DNA of 64,000 bases from Spirochaetes bacterium GWB1_60_80 (GTDB lineage: Bacteria > Spirochaetota > Spirochaetia > Treponematales > UBA12059). Within the stretch, counting starts at the first letter, position 1. Every line of letters starts with the position of its first letter. Positions 44,789 through 53,284 of the stretch are shown here, in pieces. The notes under the pieces are model-generated. The model was not told the DNA's origin, made no database searches, and was given only the letters and a program-made list of their open reading frames with translations. A program made the position numbers and the translations under genes. The stretch covers positions 1 to 64,000 of the forward strand of contig MIAR01000003.1 in NCBI GenBank assembly GCA_001829185.1, given 5' to 3'.

Positions 44789-45832
44789 ATGCCAAAAGCG
44801 GTTATATATCGGGCCAATTCGGTGATCTATTTTCAGGGAGACACCGCCGATAAAATTTTCGTCCTGCAGCAAGGGCGGATAGTCATGACTTCGGCAGATA
44901 TCGAAACCGGCAAGGAAATCCGCGAAATCATCCAGATGGGCGAGTTTTTTGGCGTCAAGAGCGCCTTGGGCCGCTACCCGCGCGAGGAAAGCGTCGCCGT
45001 CATCCAGGATGCCAGCGTCCTGGCCTTCAGCGTACCCGAGTTCGAGGCCTTCGCGGGCAGCAATACCCGCATCATCATCAAGATGCTCAAGGTTTTTTCC
45101 AACCAGCTGCGCCGCGTCCATAAGCAGGTCGAGAACTTGATGGAAAAGCCAATCGCCGGCGGATCGGAGAACGGCCTGTTCCACACCGGCGAGTATTACC
45201 TGCGCAACCGCATGTACAGCCAGGCGCGCTATATTTTCGGCCGCTACCTAACCTACTACCCCACCGGCAAGCTGGCCGACCAGGCCACCAAGTACCTGCA
45301 AGCCGCCGAAGCCGCCTTTGCCCGGCACGGCGACGGCAAGGGCCCTGCCCCCATCGCCGGCCCGGCCTTCAAGGACGACCCGGCCGGAGCCAGCGCGCCG
45401 CCACCGCCGCCCAATGCGGCCGTGCGTACGCCGGAGGCCCAACCGCTATCCGACGTAGCCAAGGAATACTACAACGGCGTCAGCCTGTTCAGCCAGGAAA
45501 AATTCGCCGATGCCCTCAACGCCTTTAAGCGCATCATCGTCAGCGACGACCCGGAATACACCGGCAAAGCCCAGTTCGACGCCGGCCGCTGCCTGTTCGC
45601 CCTCGGTCAATGGGATGGCAGTATCAAGCACTTCACCGGCATCGTCCAGACCACGCCCAAGCACCCGGACATGGCCGACATCCTGTTCATGATGGGCTCG
45701 GCCTGGGAAAAGAAGGGCGACGCCCAACGCGCCAAAGGCTTCTTCGGCAAGGTGCTCAGCATGTCGGCCGACGACGACTCCAGCGCCCGCATCAAGGCCA
45801 AAAAGGCCCTGAACGCCCTGGGAGGAGCCTGA
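44789..45832 (+). CDS. cNMP-binding domain fused to TPR repeats
   Basis: A 347-residue cytoplasmic protein with an N-terminal cyclic-nucleotide-binding beta roll (about 10-115; IYFQGDTADKIFVLQQGRIV, MGEFFGVKSAL). The typical phosphate-binding RxxS-containing loop is only partly matched (GRYPREESVAVI). A Pro/Ala linker (about 190-215) leads to YbgF-like TPRs (YYNGVSLFSQEKFADALNAF onward). A -10 box TATAAT at 44744-44749 lies upstream. It is in one operon with the Crp-type gene four bases downstream. Confidence 0.85.
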   Translation: MPKAVIYRANSVIYFQGDTADKIFVLQQGRIVMTSADIETGKEIREIIQMGEFFGVKSALGRYPREESVAVIQDASVLAFSVPEFEAFAGSNTRIIIKMLKVFSNQLRRVHKQVENLMEKPIAGGSENGLFHTGEYYLRNRMYSQARYIFGRYLTYYPTGKLADQATKYLQAAEAAFARHGDGKGPAPIAGPAFKDDPAGASAPPPPPNAAVRTPEAQPLSDVAKEYYNGVSLFSQEKFADALNAFKRIIVSDDPEYTGKAQFDAGRCLFALGQWDGSIKHFTGIVQTTPKHPDMADILFMMGSAWEKKGDAQRAKGFFGKVLSMSADDDSSARIKAKKALNALGGA

Positions 45833-45836
45833 AACC

Positions 45837-46484
45837 ATGTCCGACTTGTCCGCCTTCATGCGCTTCGCCCGCAGTTTTCAGCCCGGCGAAATGATTTTCT
45901 CCGAGTACGAACCCGGCGACAGCTTCTACCTCATCCAGTCCGGCCGGGTACGCATCACCAAGATCGTCGGCGACCTGGAAAAGAATATCGACATCCTACA
46001 GCCGCCGGAAATCTTCGGCGAGATGGCCATCCTGGAAGGCGCGCCGCGCTCGGCCACTGCCATCGCCGTCGACCTGGTCAAGGTGCTGGAATTCAACCGC
46101 GCCAATTTCGAGCTCTTGATGATGGGCAACCCGCAGATTGCCCTGCGCCTGCTCAAGCTGTTCGCCAAACGCATTTACGACCAGAAGCGCCGCTTCATGA
46201 TCCTCAAGCTGGAAGACCCCCAGGCCAAAATCGCCGACGTCTTCCTGATGCTGGACGAGACCCAGGCCTCAGGCGGCGGCGAGGCCAGCATTGGCGACGG
46301 CCGTGAATTTAAAGTCACGGTCGACGACGTGGCCCACTGGGCCGGCATGAGCATCGGCGAAGTCCAGACCATCCTGGGGCATTTTTCCAACCAGCGCCGG
46401 GTGGAACTGTACCAGGATCGCGTCATCGTCAAGAACATCATGGACTTCCAGCGCTTCGTCAATTCCAAGCGCAAGAAGACCTGA
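45837..46484 (+). CDS. Crp/Fnr-family transcription regulator
   Basis: A 215-residue regulator. The N-terminal cNMP domain has IFSEYEPGDSFYLIQSGRV and PPEIFGEMAILEGAPRSATA, which closely matches the FGE-RSA phosphate-binding cassette. The C-terminal winged helix is VDDVAHWAGMSIGEVQTILG. It fits a cAMP-responsive factor better than a heme or Fe-S sensor. GGGAGGAG precedes the ATG. Two nucleotide cyclases in the window could supply ligand. Confidence 0.88.
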   Translation: MSDLSAFMRFARSFQPGEMIFSEYEPGDSFYLIQSGRVRITKIVGDLEKNIDILQPPEIFGEMAILEGAPRSATAIAVDLVKVLEFNRANFELLMMGNPQIALRLLKLFAKRIYDQKRRFMILKLEDPQAKIADVFLMLDETQASGGGEASIGDGREFKVTVDDVAHWAGMSIGEVQTILGHFSNQRRVELYQDRVIVKNIMDFQRFVNSKRKKT

Positions 46485-46545
46485 ACCTCGGCCGCCTCTT
46501 TTCCCCTTGCCCTGCTGGCAGTTTTTTGCTATAGTGCCACGACAC

Positions 46546-46618
46546 GCCGATATAGCTCAGTTGGCAGAGCGACGCTCTCGTAAAGCGTAGGTCAACGGTC
46601 CGATTCCGTTTATCGGCT
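46546..46618 (+). tRNA. tRNA-Thr (anticodon CGT)
   Basis: A full cloverleaf is visible: acceptor GCCGATA/TATCGGC, D arm GCTC-GAGC, anticodon arm ACGCT-CTCGTAA-AGCGT with anticodon CGT (ACG codons), variable loop AGGTC and T arm AACGG/CCGTT. The T loop reads TCCGATT, so base 55 is C where nearly all tRNAs have T. No CCA is encoded. A terminator follows. Confidence 0.9.
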
Positions 46619-46620
46619 TT

Positions 46621-46656
46621 AAAAAGCCCGTCCCATCTTGGGGCGGGCTTTTTTAT
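46621..46656 (+). terminator. Rho-independent terminator after tRNA-Thr
   Basis: AAAAAGCCCGTCCC pairs with GGGGCGGGCTTTTTT around the loop ATCTT, with a T run. It is a strong intrinsic terminator three bases from the tRNA end. Confidence 0.9.
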
Positions 46657-46658
46657 TG

Positions 46659-46833
46659 GCCGATAAACGGAAGAGGACCGGAGCGAGCGCGCCGTCAGGC
46701 GAAAAGCGCGCACGAGGCGCGCGGCAGCCGCGCCAGCTGAAGCTGGCGGCGCAGGCGGCCCGGAAGCATGGCCGGCTGTTGCGCCGGCCCGAGACACGAC
46801 GTCGAGGGCTGGAGGGCGATTCCGTTTATCGGC
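46659..46833. repeat. Inverted and direct copies of the tRNA-Thr 3' end
   Basis: The 17 bases at 46817-46833 (CGATTCCGTTTATCGGC) repeat the tRNA 3' end at 46601-46617 exactly. The 22 bases at 46659-46680 are its reverse complement with two mismatches. The inverted pair bounds a 136-bp very GC-rich stretch with no credible gene. This looks like the att-site debris left by an integrase-borne element, or a small mobile element that carries tRNA ends. Confidence 0.75.
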
Positions 46834-46840
46834 CGCCGAC

Positions 46841-47095
46841 TCAGCGCTCGCCAAAGAGCGGCCGCAGTTTCTCGACTGCCGACCGTAGATCGTCGACGGC
46901 TGCCGACAGGGGAGCGGGCGGCTGGTCCGCTTGATCGATCTGTGACAAACACTGAGCGGCCGCCTTCCAGAGGGTGTTGAGCTCCTCGCGCCGGCCCAGG
47001 AGCAATAGGCCGGTATCCAGGCGCGGGCCGCCTCGTTTGGTCAGGCTGGGATCCAGCGCCAGTTTGGCGGCCAATTCGTCGTACAGGCTGTGCAT
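46841..47095 (-). CDS. Small hypothetical protein
   Basis: An 84-residue acidic helical protein (HSLYDELAAKLALDPSLTKR onward, ending LRPLFGER). No family is recognised. GGGGGAACC precedes the ATG at 47095. It lies 13 bases downstream of the polysaccharide-lyase-like gene on the same strand. Confidence 0.6.
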   Translation of the reverse strand: MHSLYDELAAKLALDPSLTKRGGPRLDTGLLLLGRREELNTLWKAAAQCLSQIDQADQPPAPLSAAVDDLRSAVEKLRPLFGER

Positions 47096-47108
47096 GTGGT
47101 TCCCCCGC

Positions 47109-47897
47109 TTATTGGACCGACGCCCAGCTTGGTCCAGACTTGATCCGGTCATAATAGACGGTGGCTTCGGTCAGGATCGAGGTCGAGCGATACAAGCCGA
47201 TTTTCAGGTAATTGCCGGCCTGGTTGAAACAATTGCGGGCCCTATACCTGGTTATGCCGTCTGGGCTGACGATCGGCACGTCGTCCAGCCAGGCTTCGAT
47301 AAAACCATCGTCGCCGGTCGACCACCGAACATGGGTCGTCAGTTCGTGCCAGACGCCCTTACTGAGCGGCGCCAGCGCGATATCCATGACGCCGGCCGTT
47401 TCCCAGGAATAGACTGCGACCACCAGTTGACCCTCGCGGTACTTGAAAGCCAGGGGCGGCGAGTTGGCCGGATAGCCGTTCCAACTTTCGCCCAGCGCCA
47501 GGTCGGGTTGGTCGTGGAATTGCCCGATCACCTGCCAGTCGGCGCTTTCCGCGTAGTCGGCGTCAATCTTGATGTGCCATGAATAATAGACCTCCGTTCC
47601 GGCCGGCGCGACGCCCATGACCTGGAGCTCGCTGCGGGCGGTAGTCGAGCCGTTATTGGGCGATAGCCAATAATCGCCGCCGGCTTTGATGGTAAAGCAG
47701 GCCGCCGCCGCCCCCTCGTAGGGCTGATCGGTGGTCAGCCTGAAATTCTCGACGCTGCTATATTGGCTTTCCCAGGACGGCAGGGCGGCCGACTCGAAAC
47801 CCTCGTCGATATAGGCGATCGGTCCGTAATCGAATGATGGATCGAAGGCACACGATAGTAACAGGCAACAGCACATCCCGGTCAGTCGCTTTTTCAT
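47109..47897 (-). CDS. Polysaccharide-lyase-like lipoprotein (heparin-lyase fold)
   Basis: A 262-residue protein with lipobox LLLSC (about residue 15). The rest has a concanavalin-like jelly-roll pattern as in polysaccharide lyase families (PF14099-like): YYSWHIKIDADYAES, WQVIGQFHDQPD, SPPLAFKYREGQLVV and WHELTTHVRWSTGDDGFIEAWLDD. It probably binds or degrades an acidic polysaccharide outside the cell. Catalytic residues cannot be assigned with certainty. Confidence 0.75.
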   Translation of the reverse strand: MKKRLTGMCCCLLLSCAFDPSFDYGPIAYIDEGFESAALPSWESQYSSVENFRLTTDQPYEGAAAACFTIKAGGDYWLSPNNGSTTARSELQVMGVAPAGTEVYYSWHIKIDADYAESADWQVIGQFHDQPDLALGESWNGYPANSPPLAFKYREGQLVVAVYSWETAGVMDIALAPLSKGVWHELTTHVRWSTGDDGFIEAWLDDVPIVSPDGITRYRARNCFNQAGNYLKIGLYRSTSILTEATVYYDRIKSGPSWASVQ

Positions 47898-48007
47898 GGT
47901 AAACCTTTCGGGCCACGGGAAGACACGCGGCAAACTTTGCTAGCCAAACTATTGCAGAATTTTTTCTTATTTCGCAGTATACGATACTACGATTGTGGAA
48001 GAAAACC

Positions 48008-48469
48008 ATGAAAGGTCGTCTCGCTTTTACCCTGGCTTGGGCTGCGATTTGTCTGGTCTTGGCCACCTGCTCCGCCCCGCTAGGCAAGTCTACGGCGCTG
48101 CTTCGCTTGGATCTCGCCCTGCCCACCGTCCTACCCGCCTTGTCGCGCAACACCGCCGGCCGCGCCATCCCGGCCGACCTGGACGGCATCTATGTCGAAT
48201 TGGTCGACAACGCCGGCATTGCCTTCCAGGAGCGGGTCACCGCCCAGCCCGGGTTGTTGCTCAGCCTGGAACTGAGCGTGCCGGCCGGTGAATTCGACCT
48301 TCACGTCTTTGCCCTGCGCGGCGACCTTATCGCCGGCATCGCCCTCCAAAACGGTCTAACCATTCTGGCCGGCGCCGCCGCGCTGGGTATCGGCCTGTCC
48401 TTAATCGGCCCGGGCTCAGCCTGGTGGGACGACGTGTCGCTCAGTTACCGGCCTAAACCGTCGAATTAA
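48008..48469 (+). CDS. Small predicted lipoprotein
   Basis: A 153-residue protein. The signal peptide ends VLATC (about residue 20). The mature part is beta-rich (IYVELVDNAGIAFQERVTAQ, LELSVPAGEFDLHVFAL), as in small secreted carbohydrate- or surface-binding domains. No family is recognised. It diverges from the polysaccharide-lyase-like gene across a 110-bp AT-richer gap. Confidence 0.65.
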   Translation: MKGRLAFTLAWAAICLVLATCSAPLGKSTALLRLDLALPTVLPALSRNTAGRAIPADLDGIYVELVDNAGIAFQERVTAQPGLLLSLELSVPAGEFDLHVFALRGDLIAGIALQNGLTILAGAAALGIGLSLIGPGSAWWDDVSLSYRPKPSN

Positions 48470-48482
48470 GGTTCCCACCCTT

Positions 48483-51308
48483 TCACTTCTCGTGGAATTC
48501 GGTGATGCCGCGCCAGCCCTGGGGCGCTCCCTGCCGGGAATAGTCGCCGCAGCGCTGCAGCAACAGGGCGGCCGGCCGGTCCGTCGGGCAAACCGCCAGG
48601 GCTGACTCAAAGCTCAGCGCGGCCTCGTCGAAGCGGCCGCCACGGTACAGCTCAAAACCGGCGATGTAGGACTTCGCGGCCGCCGTCTTGCTGCCGTAAT
48701 CGGCGTCATCCTTACGCAATACCTCGTACAGCCGCACCGCCTTGTGCTTGCCTTTGACCCTGACCAGGTCCAGGAAGCGCAGCTGGTGAGGCTGGCGCAT
48801 GCGCTGCTTGATCGCCCCGGAGGCCAGGATGCGCACCCCGTACAGCTTGGTCAGGCTCTCGATGCGCGATGCCAGGTTGACGGCGTCGGCGATGACGGTT
48901 CCGTCGAAGCGCTGGGCCTCGCCGATGACGCCGAGCATCAGCTGGCCGATATTCAGGCCGATGCCGGCGGATAGCTCCTTGCCGTCGATCAGGCCGACCG
49001 TGGCGCGGAATTCGTCCATCGCCCGGGACAGGCCGACCGCGCCGGCCAGGGCGTCGTCGGCGCCGCCGGGGAACAGGGCCATGACCGCGTCGCCGATATA
49101 TTTGTCGATGAAGCCGCCGGCCGCGCGGACCGCCGGGCCGACCACCGCCAGATAGGTGTTCAGGAAATCCATGGTGCCGGCCGGCCCGAGCGATTCGGTG
49201 ATGGTGGTGAAGTCGCGGATGTCGCTGAACAGCACGCCCATGTCGGTGAGCACCTGGTCGCCCAAGCCAACCTCGGTTATACTGGTATAACCGAGTTTTT
49301 GCAGGAACTCGCGCGGCACGAAACGCTCGTTGGCGCGGTTCAGCTTGTTCAGATTATCGACATGCCCTTTGATCTCGCTGGACATGGCGTTAAAAGCCGT
49401 GCCTAGTTCCTCGATCTCGTCGCGCGAGCGGATGTCGATCTGGACGTCGAAATCGCCTACCGCCACCCGGGCCGCCCCCTCCCGCAGCTTGCGCACCGAG
49501 CGCAGCAGGAAGGCGGTGAAGACGCTGAAGGCCAGCAGGAACAGGCCCAGGATGGCGGCCCCGCCCAGCACCGAATTGAGGATATAGCCACGGCGCGCCT
49601 CGTCGAGCGACTCGGCGCTCATCGAGGCCTCGAAGACCGCCACCACTTCTCCCGCCTCGTCCCGCACCGGCGCCAGGGCGGATAGCCAGCTGCCGTAGAC
49701 ATCGGAATAGCGGAAGTACTGCGCGCTCCCCTCGGCCAGCACGGCTTCGAATTCCGGCTTGAAATAGGGGTACAGCTCGGCGTAGTCGAAGGAGCCGGCT
49801 ATCCACCAGACTCCGTCCTGCTTTTTGTAGACATACGGGAATATCTGGGAATCCCAGGGGTCTTCGTTCCGGTTGACCACCGCGTCGGTCACGGCCACCG
49901 TGGCCAGGTAGGGTTCCGAGACCAGCAATTCCTGGAGGCCCAGCCCGACGTAATCCAGCGCCTCGACGTCGCCGGAGCCTAGCTTGGCCGCCCCGAGGTG
50001 GGCGATATGCAGCAGGCGGTCCTTGAGCTGGCTATCGAGGATGGTGTTCAGGCCGTTAAAAATATAGGCGCCGACCGCGAAAACCATCACCGCGATCAGG
50101 GGCAGGAACACCAGCAGCTGCTTGACCACCAGCGGGGTGCGGCTGGCCAACAGGCGCAGATAGGACAAAAACACCGCGCTGGCCAGGCACAACAGGGCGG
50201 CGTACACGGCCAGCCAAGCCGCCAGGTGCAAGCCCTGCAACCAGGGACTCAGTTCAGTGCTGGCGACGGCTATGGCGCTGCCGTCAGGCGCCAACCTGAC
50301 CAGCTCGTCGCCATACTGGTTGCCGACGATCAGGCCGCCGCCCGGTCGCGGCCCCAAGTCCTGGCAGGCCAGCGGCCCAGCCAAACCAGAGCCGGCCAGG
50401 CTATCCGGCGACAATACCACCATCGGGCTGGGTGGGTCATCGACCGGGTCAAAACGGTAGACGGTCCGCTTGCCATCCAGCACCAGCAGGCGTTGCCGGG
50501 CATCCACGGCCAATTGGTCGGGGAAGCGGATGCGGCTAGGCGAGTCGTTGCGATACCAATCGGCCAGGCCGGTAGCGGCTGTCCAGCGCTGGATGGAGCC
50601 GTCGTAGCCGAGGATGAACAACTCGCCAGCTGAGCGCACCGCGATATCGACGCAGTCGTAGGCGTCAAAATCGAGGGCGGTGCGCGTCGCCGCGCCCCCT
50701 CCGCTGTCAGCCTGGCCAGCCTGGTCAGGCTGGTCAGCCAAGGCCGGCGCCGACAAAAGCTCCCAAGCGCCGGCGGCGTTTTTCATGAACCAGTACAGGG
50801 TATCGCCCACTAACTGGGCATAGACCGGATGCGCTTCCCAGTCCGACATGGCGTCGCCCTCAAAATCGAAGCGCAGCACCGGCCCCAGGCTGCGGCCGGT
50901 ACGATCGAAGCGCAGGATCTGGCGGCGGGCCGTATTGCTGGAGTCGAGGTCGGTGACGGTATCGTCCAGGTAGAAGCGCCCCAGCGAGTCAAAGCCCAGC
51001 GGCCGGGCGCTGAAAAAATCCCCGTCACGGCCACCGCGGCGCATAAAACGCAGGCGGCCGGCGCTGTCGAGGCCGAGCAGGCGGCGCTCGCCGTCATCAA
51101 GCAGCACGATGTCGCCGTCGGCCGACTCCATGCCTAAGCGGATAGCGTTAAATTCGACCGCGCTGGCCTGCGGCGACTCGAAACGGTAGTCGTCAGTCAG
51201 CCAGGCCAACAAGGCACTCAGGGCAGCCAAAACCATGAGAAACAGGCGGAACTGGCCGGATACCAGTTTAGATACGAAAGGATGGACCGGTCGATGCGGT
51301 TTCTTCAT
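48483..51308 (-). CDS. Large sensor adenylate/guanylate cyclase (propeller-HAMP-cyclase)
   Basis: A 941-residue membrane protein. After an N-terminal helix (about 21-38) comes a long six-bladed beta-propeller-like sensor (about 50-365, with WTDDYRF, LLDDGERRLLGLDSAGRLRF and related repeats). A membrane helix (about 372-393) and another at about 400-425 lead to a second outer domain, then a helix near 590-615 and HAMP (about 620-670). The class III cyclase domain has LFSDIRDFTTITE, YIGDAVMALF and ADAVNLASRIESL. A C-terminal TPR-like piece ends the protein. Its output could be cAMP or cGMP for the cNMP-binding proteins at 44789-46484. Confidence 0.85.
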   Translation of the reverse strand: MKKPHRPVHPFVSKLVSGQFRLFLMVLAALSALLAWLTDDYRFESPQASAVEFNAIRLGMESADGDIVLLDDGERRLLGLDSAGRLRFMRRGGRDGDFFSARPLGFDSLGRFYLDDTVTDLDSSNTARRQILRFDRTGRSLGPVLRFDFEGDAMSDWEAHPVYAQLVGDTLYWFMKNAAGAWELLSAPALADQPDQAGQADSGGGAATRTALDFDAYDCVDIAVRSAGELFILGYDGSIQRWTAATGLADWYRNDSPSRIRFPDQLAVDARQRLLVLDGKRTVYRFDPVDDPPSPMVVLSPDSLAGSGLAGPLACQDLGPRPGGGLIVGNQYGDELVRLAPDGSAIAVASTELSPWLQGLHLAAWLAVYAALLCLASAVFLSYLRLLASRTPLVVKQLLVFLPLIAVMVFAVGAYIFNGLNTILDSQLKDRLLHIAHLGAAKLGSGDVEALDYVGLGLQELLVSEPYLATVAVTDAVVNRNEDPWDSQIFPYVYKKQDGVWWIAGSFDYAELYPYFKPEFEAVLAEGSAQYFRYSDVYGSWLSALAPVRDEAGEVVAVFEASMSAESLDEARRGYILNSVLGGAAILGLFLLAFSVFTAFLLRSVRKLREGAARVAVGDFDVQIDIRSRDEIEELGTAFNAMSSEIKGHVDNLNKLNRANERFVPREFLQKLGYTSITEVGLGDQVLTDMGVLFSDIRDFTTITESLGPAGTMDFLNTYLAVVGPAVRAAGGFIDKYIGDAVMALFPGGADDALAGAVGLSRAMDEFRATVGLIDGKELSAGIGLNIGQLMLGVIGEAQRFDGTVIADAVNLASRIESLTKLYGVRILASGAIKQRMRQPHQLRFLDLVRVKGKHKAVRLYEVLRKDDADYGSKTAAAKSYIAGFELYRGGRFDEAALSFESALAVCPTDRPAALLLQRCGDYSRQGAPQGWRGITEFHEK

Positions 51309-51356
51309 GGTGCCAGTATAGAGTAAAACCAAGCGCGGCGCAAACCGGCCGCTAGG

Positions 51357-51594
51357 CTAGCCTGAATGGCTTATGGTACGCCCAGGCATCGAAAACGACA
51401 TGTTTTCTTCTTATTATAATACAATACTACATTTCATCAGTTAAAACTCAGTATCATTTAATGAAATTAATTTCAACATATTGATAAAAATCCATTGACA
51501 AAATACCATGATATAGTCAAAGTGCAAACAGGCTGGTTAGCGTAATTCAGCTTCATAGATTCACTGAGACCGCACAACAACAACGCGCAGGAGG
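51357..51594 (+). promoter_or_regulatory. AT-rich upstream region of the symporter gene
   Basis: This gap is far richer in A and T than its surroundings. It has TTGACA at 51495-51500 and TTGATA at 51481-51486 with TACCAT 17 bases later, but no full consensus promoter. AATTAATTTCAACATATTG and related runs suggest curved DNA or binding sites. No gene was found. AGGAGG at 51589-51594 is the ribosome site of the symporter. Confidence 0.45.
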
Positions 51595-51603
51595 ATGGAT
51601 GCA

Positions 51604-53046
51604 ATGGCAGCAAAATTGGTAGTGCTTGGCGCATATTTCGCCATGATCGTCATCGTAGGTATTATACAAGGTCGAAAAACGAAGTCCTTTTCCGATTTCT
51701 TCCTTGGCAGCGGCACGGTCGGACCGTGGATGACCGCCTTTACCTATGGCGCCGCCTACTTCTCGGCGGTACTCTTCATTGGCTACGCCGGCAACCTAGG
51801 ATGGAACTTTGGCCTGTCGTCGTTGTGGATCGCCGTTTTCAACGCCTTGTTCGGCGTCCTTGGCGTCTGGCTGCTGCTGGGTTACCGCGTCAAGAAAGTA
51901 TCCACCGAAATGAAGATCAGCACCATGCCGGAGTATTTTGAGAAACGCTACAAAAGCCCATTCATGAAATTGTTCTCCACCGCGGCCATTTTCATTTTCT
52001 TCATTCCCTACTCTGCGGCCGTCTTCATTGGCCTGTCTTACCTGTTCCAGCTCAACCTGGGCATCCCCTACTGGGTAGCCCTGATGGCCATGGGTATCTT
52101 CACCGCCATCTACATCACCCTGGGCGGCTACAAGTCCATGACCATGCTGGATGTCATTTTCGGCATCTTCATGCTCATCGGCGGCGCCTTCATCATCGGC
52201 AGCGTGGTGGTCAAAGGCGGCGGCGTGGCCAAGCTGGTAGCCGACCTGGCCGCCATTGACCCGAAACTGGTGGCGCCAGTCGGTCCGCCCGGCATTTGGC
52301 CCCTCTTCTGCCTGGTCTTCCTGACCTCGGTGGCGCCCTTCGCCATGCCTCAGCTGATCCAGAAATTCTATGCCATCAAGGATAAAAAATCGGTCAAGAT
52401 CGGCATGTGGGTGTCTTCGGCCTTTGCCATCATCCTGTCCACCGTGGCTTATTTCTCCGGCTCGGTCATCCGCCTGTTCGTCAATGCCCAGAACTCGCCG
52501 GAGGCTTTCACGGCCGCCGGCAAGCCCATCTATGACGCCCTGATGCCCTTCATGATGCAACTGATGGTACCAGGCTTCTTTTCGGTCTTCATCCTGCTGC
52601 TCATCCTCTCGGCCTCCATGTCCACGCTGGCTGCCCTGGTACTGATTTCCAGCTCGGCCATCGCCAAGGATTTCTATCAAGGCTTCATCAAGAAGGATGC
52701 CTCGGACAAGCATATCACGGGGCTGATGCGCGTCTTGTCGGTCATCTTTGTCCTGCTGTCCGTCATCCTGGCCTACTTCAAGCCTGCCACCATCGTCTCC
52801 ATCCTGGGTATTTCCTGGGGCGCCATTGGCTCGGTCTTCCTGGGCCCCTTCATCTGGGGCATCCTCTTCAAGAAGACCAATGTAGTTGGCGCCATGGCAT
52901 CGTCCGTGCTCGGCCTGACCGTCTGCCTGGTACTCTACTTTGCCAAGCTACCCTCGCCGCAGGCCGGTACCATCGGCATGCTGGTCTCCTTGGCCGTCGC
53001 CCCGCTGGTCAGCTTGATCGTGCCGGTCAAGCAGTCCGCGGCCTGA
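51604..53046 (+). CDS. Sodium:solute symporter (SSS family)
   Basis: A 480-residue inner-membrane protein with about 13 helices. The N-terminal GAAYFSAVLFIGYAGNLGWNFG and TLGGYKSM are typical of the sodium:solute symporter family (PutP/PanF group). It probably takes up an amino acid, carboxylate or sugar with Na+, and the substrate is not readable. The ATG at 51604 is nine bases from AGGAGG, while the earlier ATG at 51595 is directly next to it. A strong terminator follows. Confidence 0.9.
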   Translation: MAAKLVVLGAYFAMIVIVGIIQGRKTKSFSDFFLGSGTVGPWMTAFTYGAAYFSAVLFIGYAGNLGWNFGLSSLWIAVFNALFGVLGVWLLLGYRVKKVSTEMKISTMPEYFEKRYKSPFMKLFSTAAIFIFFIPYSAAVFIGLSYLFQLNLGIPYWVALMAMGIFTAIYITLGGYKSMTMLDVIFGIFMLIGGAFIIGSVVVKGGGVAKLVADLAAIDPKLVAPVGPPGIWPLFCLVFLTSVAPFAMPQLIQKFYAIKDKKSVKIGMWVSSAFAIILSTVAYFSGSVIRLFVNAQNSPEAFTAAGKPIYDALMPFMMQLMVPGFFSVFILLLILSASMSTLAALVLISSSAIAKDFYQGFIKKDASDKHITGLMRVLSVIFVLLSVILAYFKPATIVSILGISWGAIGSVFLGPFIWGILFKKTNVVGAMASSVLGLTVCLVLYFAKLPSPQAGTIGMLVSLAVAPLVSLIVPVKQSAA

Positions 53047-53068
53047 ACCGTCGACTCGATCCGCCCTG

Positions 53069-53108
53069 AACGGGCCGCCCGCCGCGCTGGCCGGGCGGCC
53101 CGTTTTTT
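53069..53108 (+). terminator. Rho-independent terminator after the symporter
   Basis: AACGGGCCGCCCG pairs with CGGGCGGCCCGTT around a short loop and runs into TTTTTT. It separates the symporter from the carbamoyltransferase gene. Confidence 0.9.
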
Positions 53109-53284
53109 ATGACCACCGCCGTTAAGCCAGCCTTGTCGCCCGGTCACCTGGTCGCTCGGGACTGCATATTTATGCATGGCGACGCATAGCGCCGCGCTCT
53201 TGTCAAGCCGGAAGGGACATGCTATACCACAAGCGCGGCCGGACGAATGTCCCGCCCCCGACCCACACTAACAAGGAGCTTGAC

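Noticed and set aside
46638-46934. Possible 98-residue protein after the tRNA
   Set aside because: Arg/Ala-rich composition, no ribosome site, and it spans the terminator and the tRNA-end repeats and runs into a minus-strand gene.
51481-51523. Consensus promoter for the symporter
   Set aside because: TTGACA at 51495 has no TATAAT-like box at 16-18 bases, and TATAGT comes too early; only an AT-rich regulatory region is supported.
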